From Reticulitermes lucifugus (Eukaryota; Arthropoda; Insecta; Blattodea; Rhinotermitidae): a DNA stretch of 64,000 nt. Of the stretch, positions 10,909 to 20,770 are shown piece by piece (within the stretch, counting starts at the first letter, position 1; each line of letters begins with the position of its first letter). The translations under genes and the position numbers were made by a program. The stretch covers positions 316-64,315 of the forward strand of contig JAKCWW010001033.1 in the NCBI GenBank assembly GCA_026260175.1, read 5' to 3'. Below the pieces are notes generated by a model. It was given only the letters and a program-made list of their open reading frames with translations, searched no databases and was not told the DNA's origin.

Positions 10909-11076
10909 TTTCAGGTTCCTCACCTTTTGCTCAAGATCAGCCATTTCAGCATCCTTTTTCTGCGAAAGGTTTCCTGTCACGTACTGAAACTCACTTGTAC
11001 GTGATACCTCTGCCGTCAGGGATTGTGGGTCTGAAATGGTGCTCCCGGCCTTCACATTTGCCACATCATTCTCCAA
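10909..11076 (-). CDS. Internal exon of the unidentified coiled-coil gene (duplicate A)
   Basis: Minus-strand acceptor atgttttttgcag precedes 56 codons in phase 0: LENDVANVKAGSTISDPQSL, TAEVSRTSEFQYVTGNLSQK, KDAEMADLEQKVRNLK, then donor gtaaag. A stronger-looking donor (AAG|gtgagg at 10924) would shorten the exon by five codons in the same phase. I prefer 10909 because it aligns with the donor of duplicate B. The end (KKDAEMADLEQKVRNLK) is a typical charged coiled-coil helix. It is bracketed by introns of ~1.2 kb and ~5 kb. Identity unknown. Confidence 0.6.
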
Positions 11077-11166
11077 CTGCAAAAAACATATGAAAATCAG
11101 TGTCATTAACACTGTTACTCCTATTCCAAATTTCTCAATTCAACATGTTATGCCTAGGAGATTCAA

Positions 11167-11447
11167 GTCTCCTGGGATGTGTACCTTGTGTTGACTAGTA
11201 AACAGTTACTGTTATGTAGAATCACAGTGCTGTCATCTTCAGGGTATGTGATGCCAAAGATAGGGCATTATGACATTGTTTTAATTAAACTGCAAATAAT
11301 TATACACAACTATCTTAAGCACAGATCCTTCAGCTATATCAAGCTGCAATTCCCCACAGTCAAAGAACTGAGATTCTTCATGGACTGCTTCACCATGAAG
11401 GTGAAGACACTGTGCTCCCTCAAAACATGGTGCTACATCCCAAAGAC
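11167..11447. repeat. Fold-back repeat within duplication unit 2
   Basis: Begins CTCCTGGGATGTGTACC and ends GGTGCTACATCCCAAAGAC. The minus strand at about 11206-11243 reads CCTGAAGATGACAGCAC...CTACATAACAGTAAC, keeping the CTGANGATG box but not GAAA. It is the duplicate of 9818-10040. Confidence 0.6.
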
Positions 11448-11844
11448 AAGAATCCTTATCTTAAAATTAGTTAAACCTGCTCATGTCATTCAGTAAGCAC
11501 AGAAGAACAGAAAAAGCAGGAGGTTTTACAATATAACAAAAGGAGGAGTTAATAATATCGATCAAATGTGTGCATCATATGATGTCTTTAGGAACTAAAA
11601 ATGTTGATCACCAACAGTATTTCTTCAACTACAAATGCTGGAGCTACAAATACTCATTTTTATTCACACACTGGAACCCCAATCTCATGTACAGTGTTTT
11701 TGAAGCTGCTGGGACTGAGCGTGATTGACAAGCTCATTCAGCAAGAGTAACAACTTACTGGCCACCTCCCTAGAGAAGTCCATGACGATGTAAACTGAAA
11801 AGCCAGCAATGAGACAAACCTGCCTCCTCCCAAACAAACACATC

Positions 11845-11934
11845 AACAAGGCATGTGTATGTCCTTTCCAAGATCTATGACAGAAAGACAACAAGGCATG
11901 TGTATGTCCTTTCCAAGATCTATGACAGAAAGAC
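11845..11934. repeat. Perfect 45-bp tandem repeat, two units
   Basis: The 45-base unit beginning AACAAGGCATGTGTATGTCC is repeated exactly and immediately (11845-11889, 11890-11934). Perfect identity implies a recent duplication. A minus-strand frame stays open across it because 45 is a multiple of three, but I see no other support for coding. Confidence 0.9.
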
Positions 11935-12812
11935 AAAGTACCATTTGGCACAAATGTGATCATTTGTATGTTTGAAGCACGTTATTCCTAACTGTGAGGG
12001 CAGTGTCAAGGGTGAAAAAGACTCTGAGCTAAGTCACTGTATGTGTAGCAATGACACCAAATGTACCTAAGAATACTTAACTTTGTTAGGGCTAGTTTTT
12101 CTACCACTTTGATCATTTACTTGTATTTCTTTATTGCACTCTTTGTACTTGAGTACATAAAAGTTTCAAGCACGTGATTAGTGAATCAATTTTCGGTCCC
12201 AAATGTTAGGTTTTGGTGACTCACATGTTATTATTTAAGGACCCCACATACATACAGTTTTACCTTCAGTTTTAAATGCACAGGTCACACAATGTGCTAA
12301 GTTTGCTCAGTTTTGCCTGCAAGAGGTTTTACCACACACACACTCAGTTAAACCTGAAGAATATAGATCAGTTCAGTTTTTAATTTAGGTGAGTGCTGAT
12401 TAGCACTCACCTCACTCTCCCTAGTGATGTCAACTCTCAGTGAACTGTTGTGCTACACAGCTGTCACAATACTTTTAAAAAAGTCAAAACAAAATCTACA
12501 AAAACATAGGGAGTGGACTAATAAGTGGTTATTAAAACAACATCATTTTTCTCATGTTAATCTCTTAAGAGTTAAAATTTCATCCATCAGATTGGAATAA
12601 TTTCCTTAGGATGAATGAGTGCTTACCTTACTTTATTATCAATGGTTTATACACTGATTCAGAAACAAAACACTACAATTCGTAAAGCTGCAACTCCTCA
12701 TGAGAGACTTACAGCCCCTCAAGTTTTCAACCATAATTTCTCCACAACCACTATGAAAAATTGTACCAGAGACCTGGCATGCTATTTACAAAGAGCTGAA
12801 TGAATATTATAA
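11935..12812. other. Unassigned AT-rich sequence
   Basis: Lies in the large proposed intron between exons 16040-16108 and 10909-11076. No domain, RNA gene or element boundary was recognised apart from the target duplication at its right edge. Confidence 0.4.
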
Positions 12813-13155
12813 CAGGGGTGGCCAAACTTGCTTAACGTAAGAGCAACATACGATAAACTTCAGATGTTTGAGAGCCGCAAGACATGAACAAATATTACAC
12901 ACACGTTTTTATTGTTACATGCACATTTTGTTACAAAAACCCTTAAATATATTTACTCACCATGAACATTAAACTTACGTTTTAATCCAGTGGACTCTCA
13001 GTTTATACCCCGTAAATAATTATAAAGCTTGAAAATTTTTTATTTACCTTTTATATGAATTGTAATGCAAAAAGGAGCCAACATACTTCCGCGAGCAGCA
13101 CATTATATGTCAAAGAGCCGCATGTGGCTCATGAGCTGCGGTTTGGCCACCCCTG
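12813..13155. mobile_element. 343-bp hAT MITE with exact 8-bp target duplication
   Basis: Left terminus CAGGGGTGGCCAAAC and right terminus GTTTGGCCACCCCTG are perfect inverted repeats. Both flanks carry TATTATAA (12805-12812 and 13156-13163). Sub-terminal words AGAGCCGCA, near 12870 and near 13109, are typical of widespread CAGGGGTGGCCAAAC-type hAT elements. No transposase is encoded. The intact 15-bp termini and exact 8-bp duplication suggest a fairly young insertion. Confidence 0.93.
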
Positions 13156-13292
13156 TATTATAAGACAATGGTAAATAATGTTAAAAACAGGATAAATAAT
13201 TAAATTGATTGAAATTTATGCAATATAAAAATAGATATAATATATGAAAATGATATAAGCCATTGTCACAAATCACATCACTACACAGAAAC

Positions 13293-13640
13293 TTATTTGT
13301 ATGCTAAAAAATAAGTATGTAGTACTGACTCTTGATCCACACGTTGAATATTACATTGTGCATGTTGTCCTGACCCTTGATTCAGAGCTCGAGTACCACA
13401 GTGTGAATGCACCATTGGAGAAGAGCATCCATGGGGTTCATTAACAATTAGTTTTGAATTTCTTGTTAAAGTGCCTAGTTCTGGTTCATATAACACATCA
13501 TTTATTATTTTTTCAGCTATTATTCTTTGCTCCTTGGGTAATGTTCTTAATTTTGAAGCCACATTTTTCCCAGGATTTCACACATTTCTCCTTCCATAAG
13601 TCTTGCAATATGTCACTGATGAGAGACAATACAGCATAGC
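13293..13640 (-). mobile_element. PIF/Harbinger accessory MADF-like protein remnant
   Basis: Minus-strand frame: an upstream piece with a SDILQDLW--KCV-SW-like stretch (another frame), then ASKLRTLPKEQRIIAEKIIN, then DVLYEPELGTLTRNSKLIVN and a His/Gln-rich end. KLR-LP--QR--AEK-INDVLYE-ELGTL is the C-terminal signature of the Myb/MADF-type second protein of PIF/Harbinger transposons. The transposase of the same element lies on the opposite strand from 13860. A frame change near the MADF part shows decay. Confidence 0.6.
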
Positions 13641-13859
13641 TTGGAGACACTTTTCTTTTCTTTGAAAATATTGTTTGTCAGGCTATACAATTACTCATCA
13701 TATCACTTAATGGATTTGACAGGGCTACTGAATTAAAACTTGGACTACTTACTTCTCTGTCTACGGCAAGATTTGAACCTTCTCTCAGACCACTTTCCTA
13801 AACATAATAAAACTCAAATAATAATAGTAATAACAATTCAAACCAAAAGTCTGTCTCGA

Positions 13860-14560
13860 GTAATATACATACTTTTAACATTCTTCAGTTTCCAACAAGC
13901 AAAAGGGACTGGGAAAGAATTGCCAAAGGCTTTAAAGAAAAATACAACTTTCCAAAACTGTCTCAGCACTGTGGATGGCAAGCATGTTGTGATAATTCCA
14001 CCACCCCGAGCCAGTTCATTCTTCTTTAATTATAAAAGTTACAATAGGCAAGTACTCGCAGGAACAGCAGATTCAAATTATGGATTTATTTATTTATTTC
14101 AATTTTGGAACCAATGGTTGTGTATCTGATGGGGGTGTCTTAGAGTACACAGATTTCTACAACAATTTGGAGAGTGAATGTTTGACAATACCAGAATCAT
14201 CTGATGTGAAGGGAAGAAAGCTGTCATATGTCTTTGTTGGCAATGAGGCATTTACTTTAAGAAAATATTTTCTGAAGCCTTGTAATGTAAAACAATTGAC
14301 AAGAGAAAGAAAAATCTTCAATTACAGACTCTCCCATGCCCAAACAATAAATGAAAAATGTTTTGAGCATTTTAGTAACAAGATTTGGTATATTTAAACT
14401 CATACTAATATTCAACTGGACAACATGAAGGATGTAGTAATGGGTAGCTGTGCACTGCACAATTTCTTACACAGAATATCCCCTGAAATATACACACCAT
14501 CTGAATATTCTGATATTGAAGACCTAGAAATGGTACAGTTACAGCAGGTTTAAGAACTGA
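13860..14560 (+). mobile_element. PIF/Harbinger DDE transposase remnant
   Basis: Plus-strand frames give in order NCLSTVDGKHVVIIPPP (first catalytic Asp in VDGKH), FFFNYKSYNRQVLAGTADSN (second Asp in TADSNYGF), then VGNEAFTLRKYFLKP, RERKIFNYRLSHAQTINEKC with FEHFSNK (third acidic position, family form VENAFG), and ALHNFLHR. This is the DDE nuclease order of HARBI1-like transposases (GAIDGKH, SYFNYKG, DANY, GDEAF-L, RR-VE-AFG, LHNF). At least two frame or stop disruptions occur (near 14090 and after KIWYI at ~14397), so it is inactive. Divergent orientation to the MADF remnant fits the family's usual two-gene layout. Termini and the expected 3-bp target duplication were not found. Confidence 0.8.
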
Positions 14561-16039
14561 CCCATCAAGCATGGCAACATTGAAAACGGAAGATAATCAG
14601 AACCGTTGATTGACGCAAAAAGAAGTAAGAAATAAATTTGTGGCATACATCAACAATGAAGGAAAAGACCCATGGCAAGACCACCATACACAAAAAACTA
14701 ATTTATCAAAAATCTCAACTATTAGTTTACTTGATGAATACTGTATGCATACCACATCAATATGACATAAGAATGAAGTAAAAAAAACGTGTACGTCACT
14801 GTCCTCTTCCTGTTCTTGCATACTTGCCACTGAACTGTGCGGTGCTTCGTGATCACACAGTAAAAGGATTTGATTGTAGTACCATAACTTAGGCGTTTAA
14901 ATCTCGTCTGCAATGGCACCGGACATTTTTCATTTCAACACATTCTTCTGCTCCTTCCTCAATGCACTGCGTAAATTGCTGCTTTTCTTCACAACCATGT
15001 ATCGTGTTGCATCAAGTTCAATTTCTTTTACTTTTGCGATTAGTCGTTGGTAATTGATCTGTTATAATAGTCCTTCATTTCACTTTCCACAAGGATTCCT
15101 GTGCTCGGAACTGTGCACGTAAAACTGAAGGTAGAACTGTACGTATGTGGGGTCCTTTATTAGTAAAATGTAATAAACTAATTTAAAATAAGCATACTAT
15201 GTACTTTGTATTTCTGTATTCAAAATCTTCCTTGGAGTCTGTCACACCCAACGACAGTAATGATGTAATTCTTTTGTCCTCACAGTAACAGATAGTTATT
15301 CCCTTCATTATCACAGTATGCAGCTACAGAGTAAAATCAGCTGTTCACACCACAGAGACATCATTGTGCTTGAATCCCGCGCTCAGAGTAGCCAACACCA
15401 CACACATACAGTTCTCCATTCACCAAAGTTTACCTGCTAACCTCCTCCATAATTTGATTGATAAAAATTATTTGATTCCCAACAGGTATATTTCCCCCGT
15501 ATAGAAATATGATAGTTACATTGGTTTCACATTTTGAGGTTACAGTTTAACGATTATTCATTCATTACGTCACTATAATCCCCAACAATTATCATTCAGT
15601 GGTCAAAACATCTCATCAGTTCTATTAAAATCAGTAACAGTGCAAATTGACGTGGAAATTCCTCATAAAACACTCATTTCGAGATAAAAAAAGTCTGTGT
15701 CTCCGCTCAGAGCCGCCGAGAACGGGTTCGTGTCCCGGTGAAAAAAATGTTTGAACCTCTCCCTCTCCAGCAAGGGCAGACCGGCTAAAAATAAAAAAAT
15801 ATGCAACATATTTGGGTCCCAGTAATTTGTAACGGCTTCCCCTCTTCCCCCGGCACTGTCACCGCTGTTGGTGATGTATAACTGTAGTCCTGCGATTTTG
15901 CAGTAATCGATCGTGCAATTTCCTTTGTTGGGATATTGCGAAATATATCGACAGCAAAACACAAGGACATCACAAAAGATTGTGGCTTTCATGATTCAAA
16001 CACTGATCGAGAAAGAGACAAACTGAAGTTGATTCTTAC
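14561..16039. other. Unassigned sequence
   Basis: Becomes more CpG-rich after about 15.7 kb. A GGTTCGTGTCCCGGTG word near 15725 resembles a Pol III B box but no matching A box was located, so I do not call a SINE. No exon recognised. Confidence 0.35.
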
Positions 16040-16108
16040 CTCACTTTGGACGTTTTCTTTATCTTGGCATCGCTTGTCTTGTGACGTACATTGTCGACCA
16101 AAACAGGA
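16040..16108 (-). CDS. Small exon of the unidentified coiled-coil gene, KEN-like motif
   Basis: Minus-strand acceptor ttaatctctgttgcag and donor GAG|gtaagaatc are both near consensus and enclose 69 bases. In phase 0, matching the donor of 16393-16571 and the acceptor of 10909-11076, it reads SCFGRQCTSQDKRCQDKENV plus QSE. A second frame is also open (PVLVDNVRHKTSDAKIKK...). The phase-0 reading contains KEN, the short motif recognised by the anaphase-promoting complex in many cell-cycle proteins; three residues prove nothing alone. Splice borders are the main evidence. Confidence 0.5.
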
Positions 16109-16392
16109 CTGCAACAGAGATTAATTATGTCAGTACAGCTGTGATTGTACGTGGATTCATGGGCAAATTGTAACGGACAGCATTGAGTAATAGTTGCATG
16201 TAAGTCATCATCTGATATTAATGGTCACATTTCGGTATCACTCTGCTTTGTGATTGCACGTAACTGTTTTCATGTTTATCAAAACATTAGGAGAATAAAG
16301 ATGTGCTAAGATATTTCGGCAAGGCTTGTGAAAGAGTTCAAACGTCTGAAATAAAATGAATGTGTGTAGCTACCCTCCAGTTTGTTACTTAC

Positions 16393-16571
16393 GATAATTA
16401 GGCTCCAGAATTTTCCAAGACATCCCGTGGGCCTTTTATTGCGTACAGCTCTGCCTTTGCGTACAGATCTGCTTTTGCTTTCCTTACGCATACTTGAACG
16501 CATTTCTTCCACTTTTGGAACACAAAAATATGTACGCGAGTTAACGACACTTTCCACGTCGCTGAACTTTT
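16393..16571 (-). CDS. Upstream exon of the unidentified coiled-coil gene, basic region
   Basis: Minus-strand acceptor (cttttgttaaacag) and donor ATC|gtaagtaac bound 179 bases with one frame: KFSDVESVVNSRTYFCVPKV, EEMRSSMRKESKSRSVRKGR, AVRNKRPTGCLGKFWSLII. The middle is strongly basic and Ser-rich (MRKESKSRSVRKGRAVRNKR), like a nuclear localisation or DNA/chromatin-binding patch. The acceptor is phase 1. In-frame Met codons (EEM, SSM) could serve as a start if the 5' part is untranslated. Downstream joins keep the frame through 16040-16108, 10909-11076, 9472-9669 and 4816-4941, giving roughly 245 residues. Family not recognised. Confidence 0.45.
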
Positions 16572-16699
16572 CTGTTTAACAAAAGACTAACTTCACAACA
16601 CTGCACCATGAACCATCACCCCCTTCCTGTTTGACAAAAGACGGTTTATATGCGGCCAATAACACTCTTCAATCAAGAAACAGGTTCTTGTTCGAAGTT

Positions 16700-16890
16700 A
16701 TATAAGAAATTTATAAACCAATATATATTTATATTATTATAATTATATTTATATAATTTATAAAACCCGAAGGTTCATTGCGCGTTCGCATGACTTCGCA
16801 AATAATCCCTATCCTGACCCAGGTAAATCCAATCCACACCCTGCTTCTCTGTTTCCTTAAGATTCAATTTAATATTATCCTTTCAGCTAA
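16700..16890 (+). repeat. Dispersed insect-type repeat (TRRFI family)
   Basis: Plus-strand reading KTRRFIARSHDFANNPYPDP matches in pattern the peptide-like signature (GTRRFIT-FTSAR--SLS...) of a very common insect repeat that also appears at 33836-33975 on the minus strand (FCGTRRFITTLTRAQ). It is probably a non-coding retroposon, and the open frame is incidental. Boundaries approximate. Confidence 0.45.
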
Positions 16891-17157
16891 ATGACAAAGG
16901 TAAATAAAATGAAATATTTAGAAACGCTAGTCACAAATTTAAAATTGAAGAAATGAAAGTCAGACGATATGAGACTTGACGTTGTCACAGTTGTGTTACA
17001 ATTACAGTCTTCTGATATATAACACCGTGTAGTTTGGTCGATAGATACCAAGGTATTGAATGGAAGACGTGCGTATGAAGTTCGCCGAATCTCTAAAAAT
17101 CTGTCCTTCATTTTGACGGGGAGCATAAATTAAATGTGTTCGAAAACTCACGCAGGC

Positions 17158-17209
17158 CGCTGATACAAATTCGGCAGGCCATATGCGGCCCGCGGGTTGC
17201 ATATCACTG
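17158..17209. mobile_element. Isolated hAT-like terminus
   Basis: GGCCATATGCGGCCCGCGGGTTGCATATCACTG has the form of a hAT right end (CAGTGATATGCAACCCG read inward, with a GC-rich subterminal palindrome). I did not find the matching left end or an 8-bp duplication, so it is a truncated copy or a misread. Confidence 0.35.
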
Positions 17210-18659
17210 CTGTTACGTAACCTGAGAATAAATCAGCCTAAATGTGACAGGATTCTAAATTTTTCCATTCTGAAGTTTCAAGTTTCATGTCAGGGATCTC
17301 TCAATTGCAGTTGACCTTTTCAGATTAAGATACATTTAATTATTCATATAAATAAGATGTCAAAATGACACAGGTGAGCTAGCATTCCTGTATCATGCTC
17401 AGAGGATCCCAAGTCCATCTACACTTCTGCAGGGTATACCAGTTTTCAAGCTTCATACAGTTTTACTTTGTGCCTTGGAAAGGACCTTAACACAGGCCAT
17501 GATTACTTCTCCTAACCCTATCCTCAAGATGCCTTCCTTATTCAGCCATGTGGTATTAAGGGTGGGCACTGAGGTTAGGCGACACCAAAAGTTGAGGTTA
17601 GCAGTATAGGCCCAGTAGAATATTCTGCAATAGTCCAAGGATCAAACGAGGAGAAACATTCAGTGAATGTGTTTTGTTCTGCAATCATCATGAATTATGT
17701 TGCGTGTATAACGTTAACAAATTTTATCCTGGGCAAGGTGGAGTGCCAATGGCTTTAAATCACGATGGTGTCTATATCAGACTTCACACAAGGCACCATA
17801 TTAGCCTGTGCTGGCCCCCTGCCTGTATTACCATAGTGCCAAATTAATTAAAGAGAAGAGAGGCAATTTACTTTTGAATAGTTCTTTGCGGAAATTGCAT
17901 TACATAAAGGAATACCTTTGATGATATACCTGTCGTGTGTGTTCTAATGTTACTTCGCAAACCTACTCGTTAGATTTCGACTGTGTTTGGTACAGTAGAT
18001 GAAGAAGGCTGCCCGTAATTCGGGGTTTTATCGTTCCGTCATAACCCCAAATTTACGTGAATTTTTGTTACGATATTAAATTGACGCAAAATTAAACTTG
18101 ATGAAGGCTTTGAACTTTCGCTTGAGATATTCTGTATTATGAATATTTAAACGAGCACGCCTATTCTTACACAGTTTTGTATCGGTAGTGTGATTGGCTT
18201 TCGAGCGGTGCAACAAATTGACACCAAAGCCTATGTGTAGCCACCAACGCACGTTGCGGTGGTTTTGTGCCCCCACACACGTGATCAACAGGCACACGTT
18301 TGTTCCTCGAACATCTGGAGTGTTACTGATGCTGAAGGCCTGTGTTTTCTTGGTAGGCACATTTTCCGTTATTCCGGTTCGCAATTCCTGGTTTTACGAA
18401 CGGTAAGTTGAGGAACTGTGTTGATGCATCAGGACACTAACCAGGGCCACACTTATTTCTATTGCCATAAATGACGCAGATTCTTCAATACCCATTGTTT
18501 TGTATTGTTGCCCTATTGTATGTGTACTTGAATTAGCTTAATTACTGGCAATTATAGCGTGCGTTTCTTTCATTTATGATCTGAGCGTTGCCGCTGTCAC
18601 GGGGTTGCTGGCTATCTATGCATTAAAAAGGTGCCGTGCTCGGCGCGGCAGTAAACGAA
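17210..18659. other. Unassigned sequence
   Basis: Includes a 61-codon minus frame (17453-17638) and short CpG-bearing stretches near 18.0-18.3 kb. A plus-strand frame ending about 18.68 kb reads SVAAVTGLLAIYALKRCRAR, resembling a membrane segment with a basic tail, but has no start or splice support. Confidence 0.35.
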
Positions 18660-18689
18660 AGGTCTTGTTCAAAATAAATATAAAAAGAT

Positions 18690-18800
18690 AGGCAGTCCTT
18701 GTTCAGCTTTGGGGTTTTCCTGCAAATCGCGATGGGGGAGAACGAAACCACATTCGACGGAGCGACTACAAACAACTGAGCCACCGAGTCTGGCGCCTAA
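18690..18800 (-). repeat. tRNA-derived SINE head, minus strand
   Basis: On the minus strand GGTGGCTCAGTTGTTTGTAG (A box, near 18775) is followed about 30 bases later by GTGGTTTCGTTCTCC (a worn B box, near 18740), then body sequence. Order and spacing match a tRNA-like promoter. The 3' limit is uncertain. Confidence 0.5.
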
Positions 18801-19121
18801 TCCCACCATCTGCCAGCGGAAACAAACGTTACTGAATCCGGGTAAAGTTCCCGAATGTTTGGTCATCAAAATTTGGCGGCGTAAAAGCGGAACAGCGTTG
18901 TTCAGGGCAAAGACTGGCTGTACCATATTTACTGTTCCTACGCATATATTCCTACATGTAATGTTTTTGGATAATCTGTGCAATTATTATTGCCTTAAAA
19001 TGAATGCGAAACCCGTATTTGTTTGATGCTTGTTCTTTTTCTCACACTTGCAGTTTTAGTTGTATGGGTGAAATCCGTTCAAACCTTGCCCGTGGCCCCA
19101 CTATTTGACGTAACATGGAGT

Positions 19122-19123
<2 letters not shown>

Positions 19124-19152
<29 letters not shown>
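19124..19152. repeat. (ATT)n microsatellite
   Basis: An uninterrupted ATT run of about nine units. It creates an artificial poly-Ile frame. Confidence 0.95.
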
Positions 19153-19189
19153 ACTTGTATTAATACTCTCGTCATCATCACAATCATTC

Positions 19190-19350
19190 AGGAGCAGGTA
19201 TAGCGTAATTGGCGTAGAGAATGGAGCACAGCTTGACGTTCCGACGTTCGAATTCCAAAATCCACAGACCATCTCTGGGGCCCACCTAACCTCCTACTCA
19301 ATGGGTACGGGGTTCTTTCCCGGTGGTAAAGCATCCGGGACAAATGTTGG
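19190..19350 (+). repeat. tRNA-derived SINE, plus strand
   Basis: GGTATAGCGTAATTGGCGTA contains an A-box-like word and GACGTTCGAATTCC a good B box at tRNA spacing. The body CCATCTCTGGGGCCCACC, then CTCAATGGGTACGGGGTTC and GGTGGTAAAGCATCCGGG, has the look of a SINE family common in cockroach and termite sequence (from memory, not searched). Confidence 0.65.
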
Positions 19351-20258
19351 CCACTTACATCTTCCATATTCTTGTGAATTTGCAGTTTATGTCGTCATAT
19401 TTGGGGCTGTTCGAGTCAGTTTTTGTGTCGGGATTTATTTTTTCACGTGTTCATGAGTCACAGTCGTGCCTAACATTCAAGTTGCAACAGTTCTTTGCTT
19501 GTCTTGAGCGGCGATCCAGGCTCAGTGTAAGACAGACCCAAAGACATAGTTCAAATAAAATTGTATCCTGTTTGCGAAAGTAAAGCACACAGAAGTGCTC
19601 AAAATAAAGGAATGGAGGAAAATGTATTTCTTATTAAAAAATCTAAGACCAGAAACTTTTATAAATGTTGTAACATGATTTCATTGAAGTTTTTATCCGC
19701 AAAAAGGCAGTCTAGCTGTTAGATCATTTTTTTTCAAACTCCCATCTGTGTTGGGGCTTCAGGGAATTATATTGCACGCTATGTAATTCACAGAACAGAT
19801 AAATATTGCTTAGTAGTAACACTAAAGTTTGCTCTTAGTCTAAGCACTGCAAGGTTGGTTGGCGTCACTGCGTCCAGCCCACACCGCTTATAGCAAAACA
19901 GAACTATACCCCGAAAGAGTTTCCAACCTCACAGACATAGTAAACGTGTTTTTTAACCTACAATGAAGCCTCAGAAGACAAAGAGAAATTCTCGCATTCA
20001 AGAAATAATTTTAGAATGTTTTAATTTTAAGACAAATAGCACTTAAAATAGTATAAAAGATTTCATATATGTTTTATTAGGAAAGACAGTAGAGCTTTAG
20101 TACATTTTTGCACGCGTAAGGAAAAGTGGTCCGACGATATGAGTATTTTTTTTGAAAGAAATTCAATGCTGCCTGCGATAATAAACACAGGACTCATTTA
20201 TGAGATTGCTTCTTTTTTTTTCACTGGAGCCTAATACACAGTAGATAACTTTTGTTAT

Positions 20259-20501
20259 TCACGACGCATACAGTGAGCCTTTGAAATAGAAGTCTGATGT
20301 TGTGAATCGCGCTTCAGCCTTCCATACGTTCGCCTGTAGGTCAAATTCCTGGCACACTGGAAGCTCGAGGAGGAAGTTCGCTTTGCTTTCAGACCAGATC
20401 GATAAAGGCTCTTCAATGCTTACTACCTGGGTTCTTTCCTGGGGTAAAGTGGTCGGAGCGTGAAGCAGACCAAAAATTTCATCTAATGCGGAGTTATACA
20501 T
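20259..20501 (-). CDS. Candidate first coding exon or small ORF beside a CpG-rich region
   Basis: Minus-strand frame from ATG at 20499-20501 to TGA: MYNSALDEIFGLLHAPTTLP, QERTQVVSIEEPLSIWSESK, ANFLLELPVCQEFDLQANVW, KAEARFTTSDFYFKGSLYAS. Codon choice looks protein-like throughout, and an in-frame stop precedes the ATG. Possible internal donors exist (CCCAG|gtagta; GAAC|gtatgg). The adjacent 20.50-20.77 kb is CpG-rich, as at many promoters, so this may be the start of the minus-strand gene whose later exons run from 16571 to 4816. Its phase-0 donors do not match the phase-1 acceptor at 16571, so an exon is missing or the link is wrong. No family recognised. Confidence 0.4.
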   Translation of the reverse strand: MYNSALDEIFGLLHAPTTLPQERTQVVSIEEPLSIWSESKANFLLELPVCQEFDLQANVWKAEARFTTSDFYFKGSLYAS

Positions 20502-20770
20502 TTTCCCTACACGCTTTCAGGGCGTAGGCAGCAAAGGAGCGCGGAGTGTTTAAAGAGCCGCGTACTATATTTAGTACGCACGGCCCCGAGAGGGTTAATG
20601 TAACTACTGTATGCAACAATTAATACATTGCGCACTTACGATCCGGAAAGTAGTACCGTTTGCGAATATTTCCGCCGCAGCGCTGAGGTCGTGATTTCGC
20701 GCATGCGCGCTGTCTTCCCTCATTCATTGGCAAGCCACAGACGCCAATACGAGAAAAGCAGAGTGCTTAC
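20502..20770. promoter_or_regulatory. CpG-rich putative promoter region
   Basis: Contains many CpGs (GAGCCGCG, CGCACGGCCCCGAG, TCCGCCGCAGCGC, TCGCGCATGCGCGC) in an otherwise AT-rich window, plus the near-palindrome GCGTACTATATTTAGTACGC. It lies immediately upstream of the minus-strand ATG at 20501. A CpG-rich transposon end would be the main alternative. Confidence 0.35.

Larger units (their letters stand above)
10740..11493. repeat. Tandem duplication, unit 2 (includes an exon)
   Basis: Second copy of the unit at 9320-10080, in the same orientation, containing exon 10909-11076 and a fold-back at 11167-11447. Synteny of every landmark shows a segmental tandem duplication rather than two separate insertions. 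Confidence 0.8.

Noticed and set aside
11685-11963. Minus-strand frame (MDFSREVASKLLLLLNEL...) as an exon of the coiled-coil gene
   Set aside because: A good gtaagt donor exists after MDFSREVA, but its phase gives a stop when joined to 10909-11076, and the frame owes its length to the 45-bp tandem repeat.
15715-15735. GGTTCGTGTCCCGG word as a SINE B box
   Set aside because: No A box at the required distance on either strand.
19115-19456. 113-codon frame with a poly-Ile stretch
   Set aside because: Generated by the (ATT)n microsatellite and the SINE that follows it.
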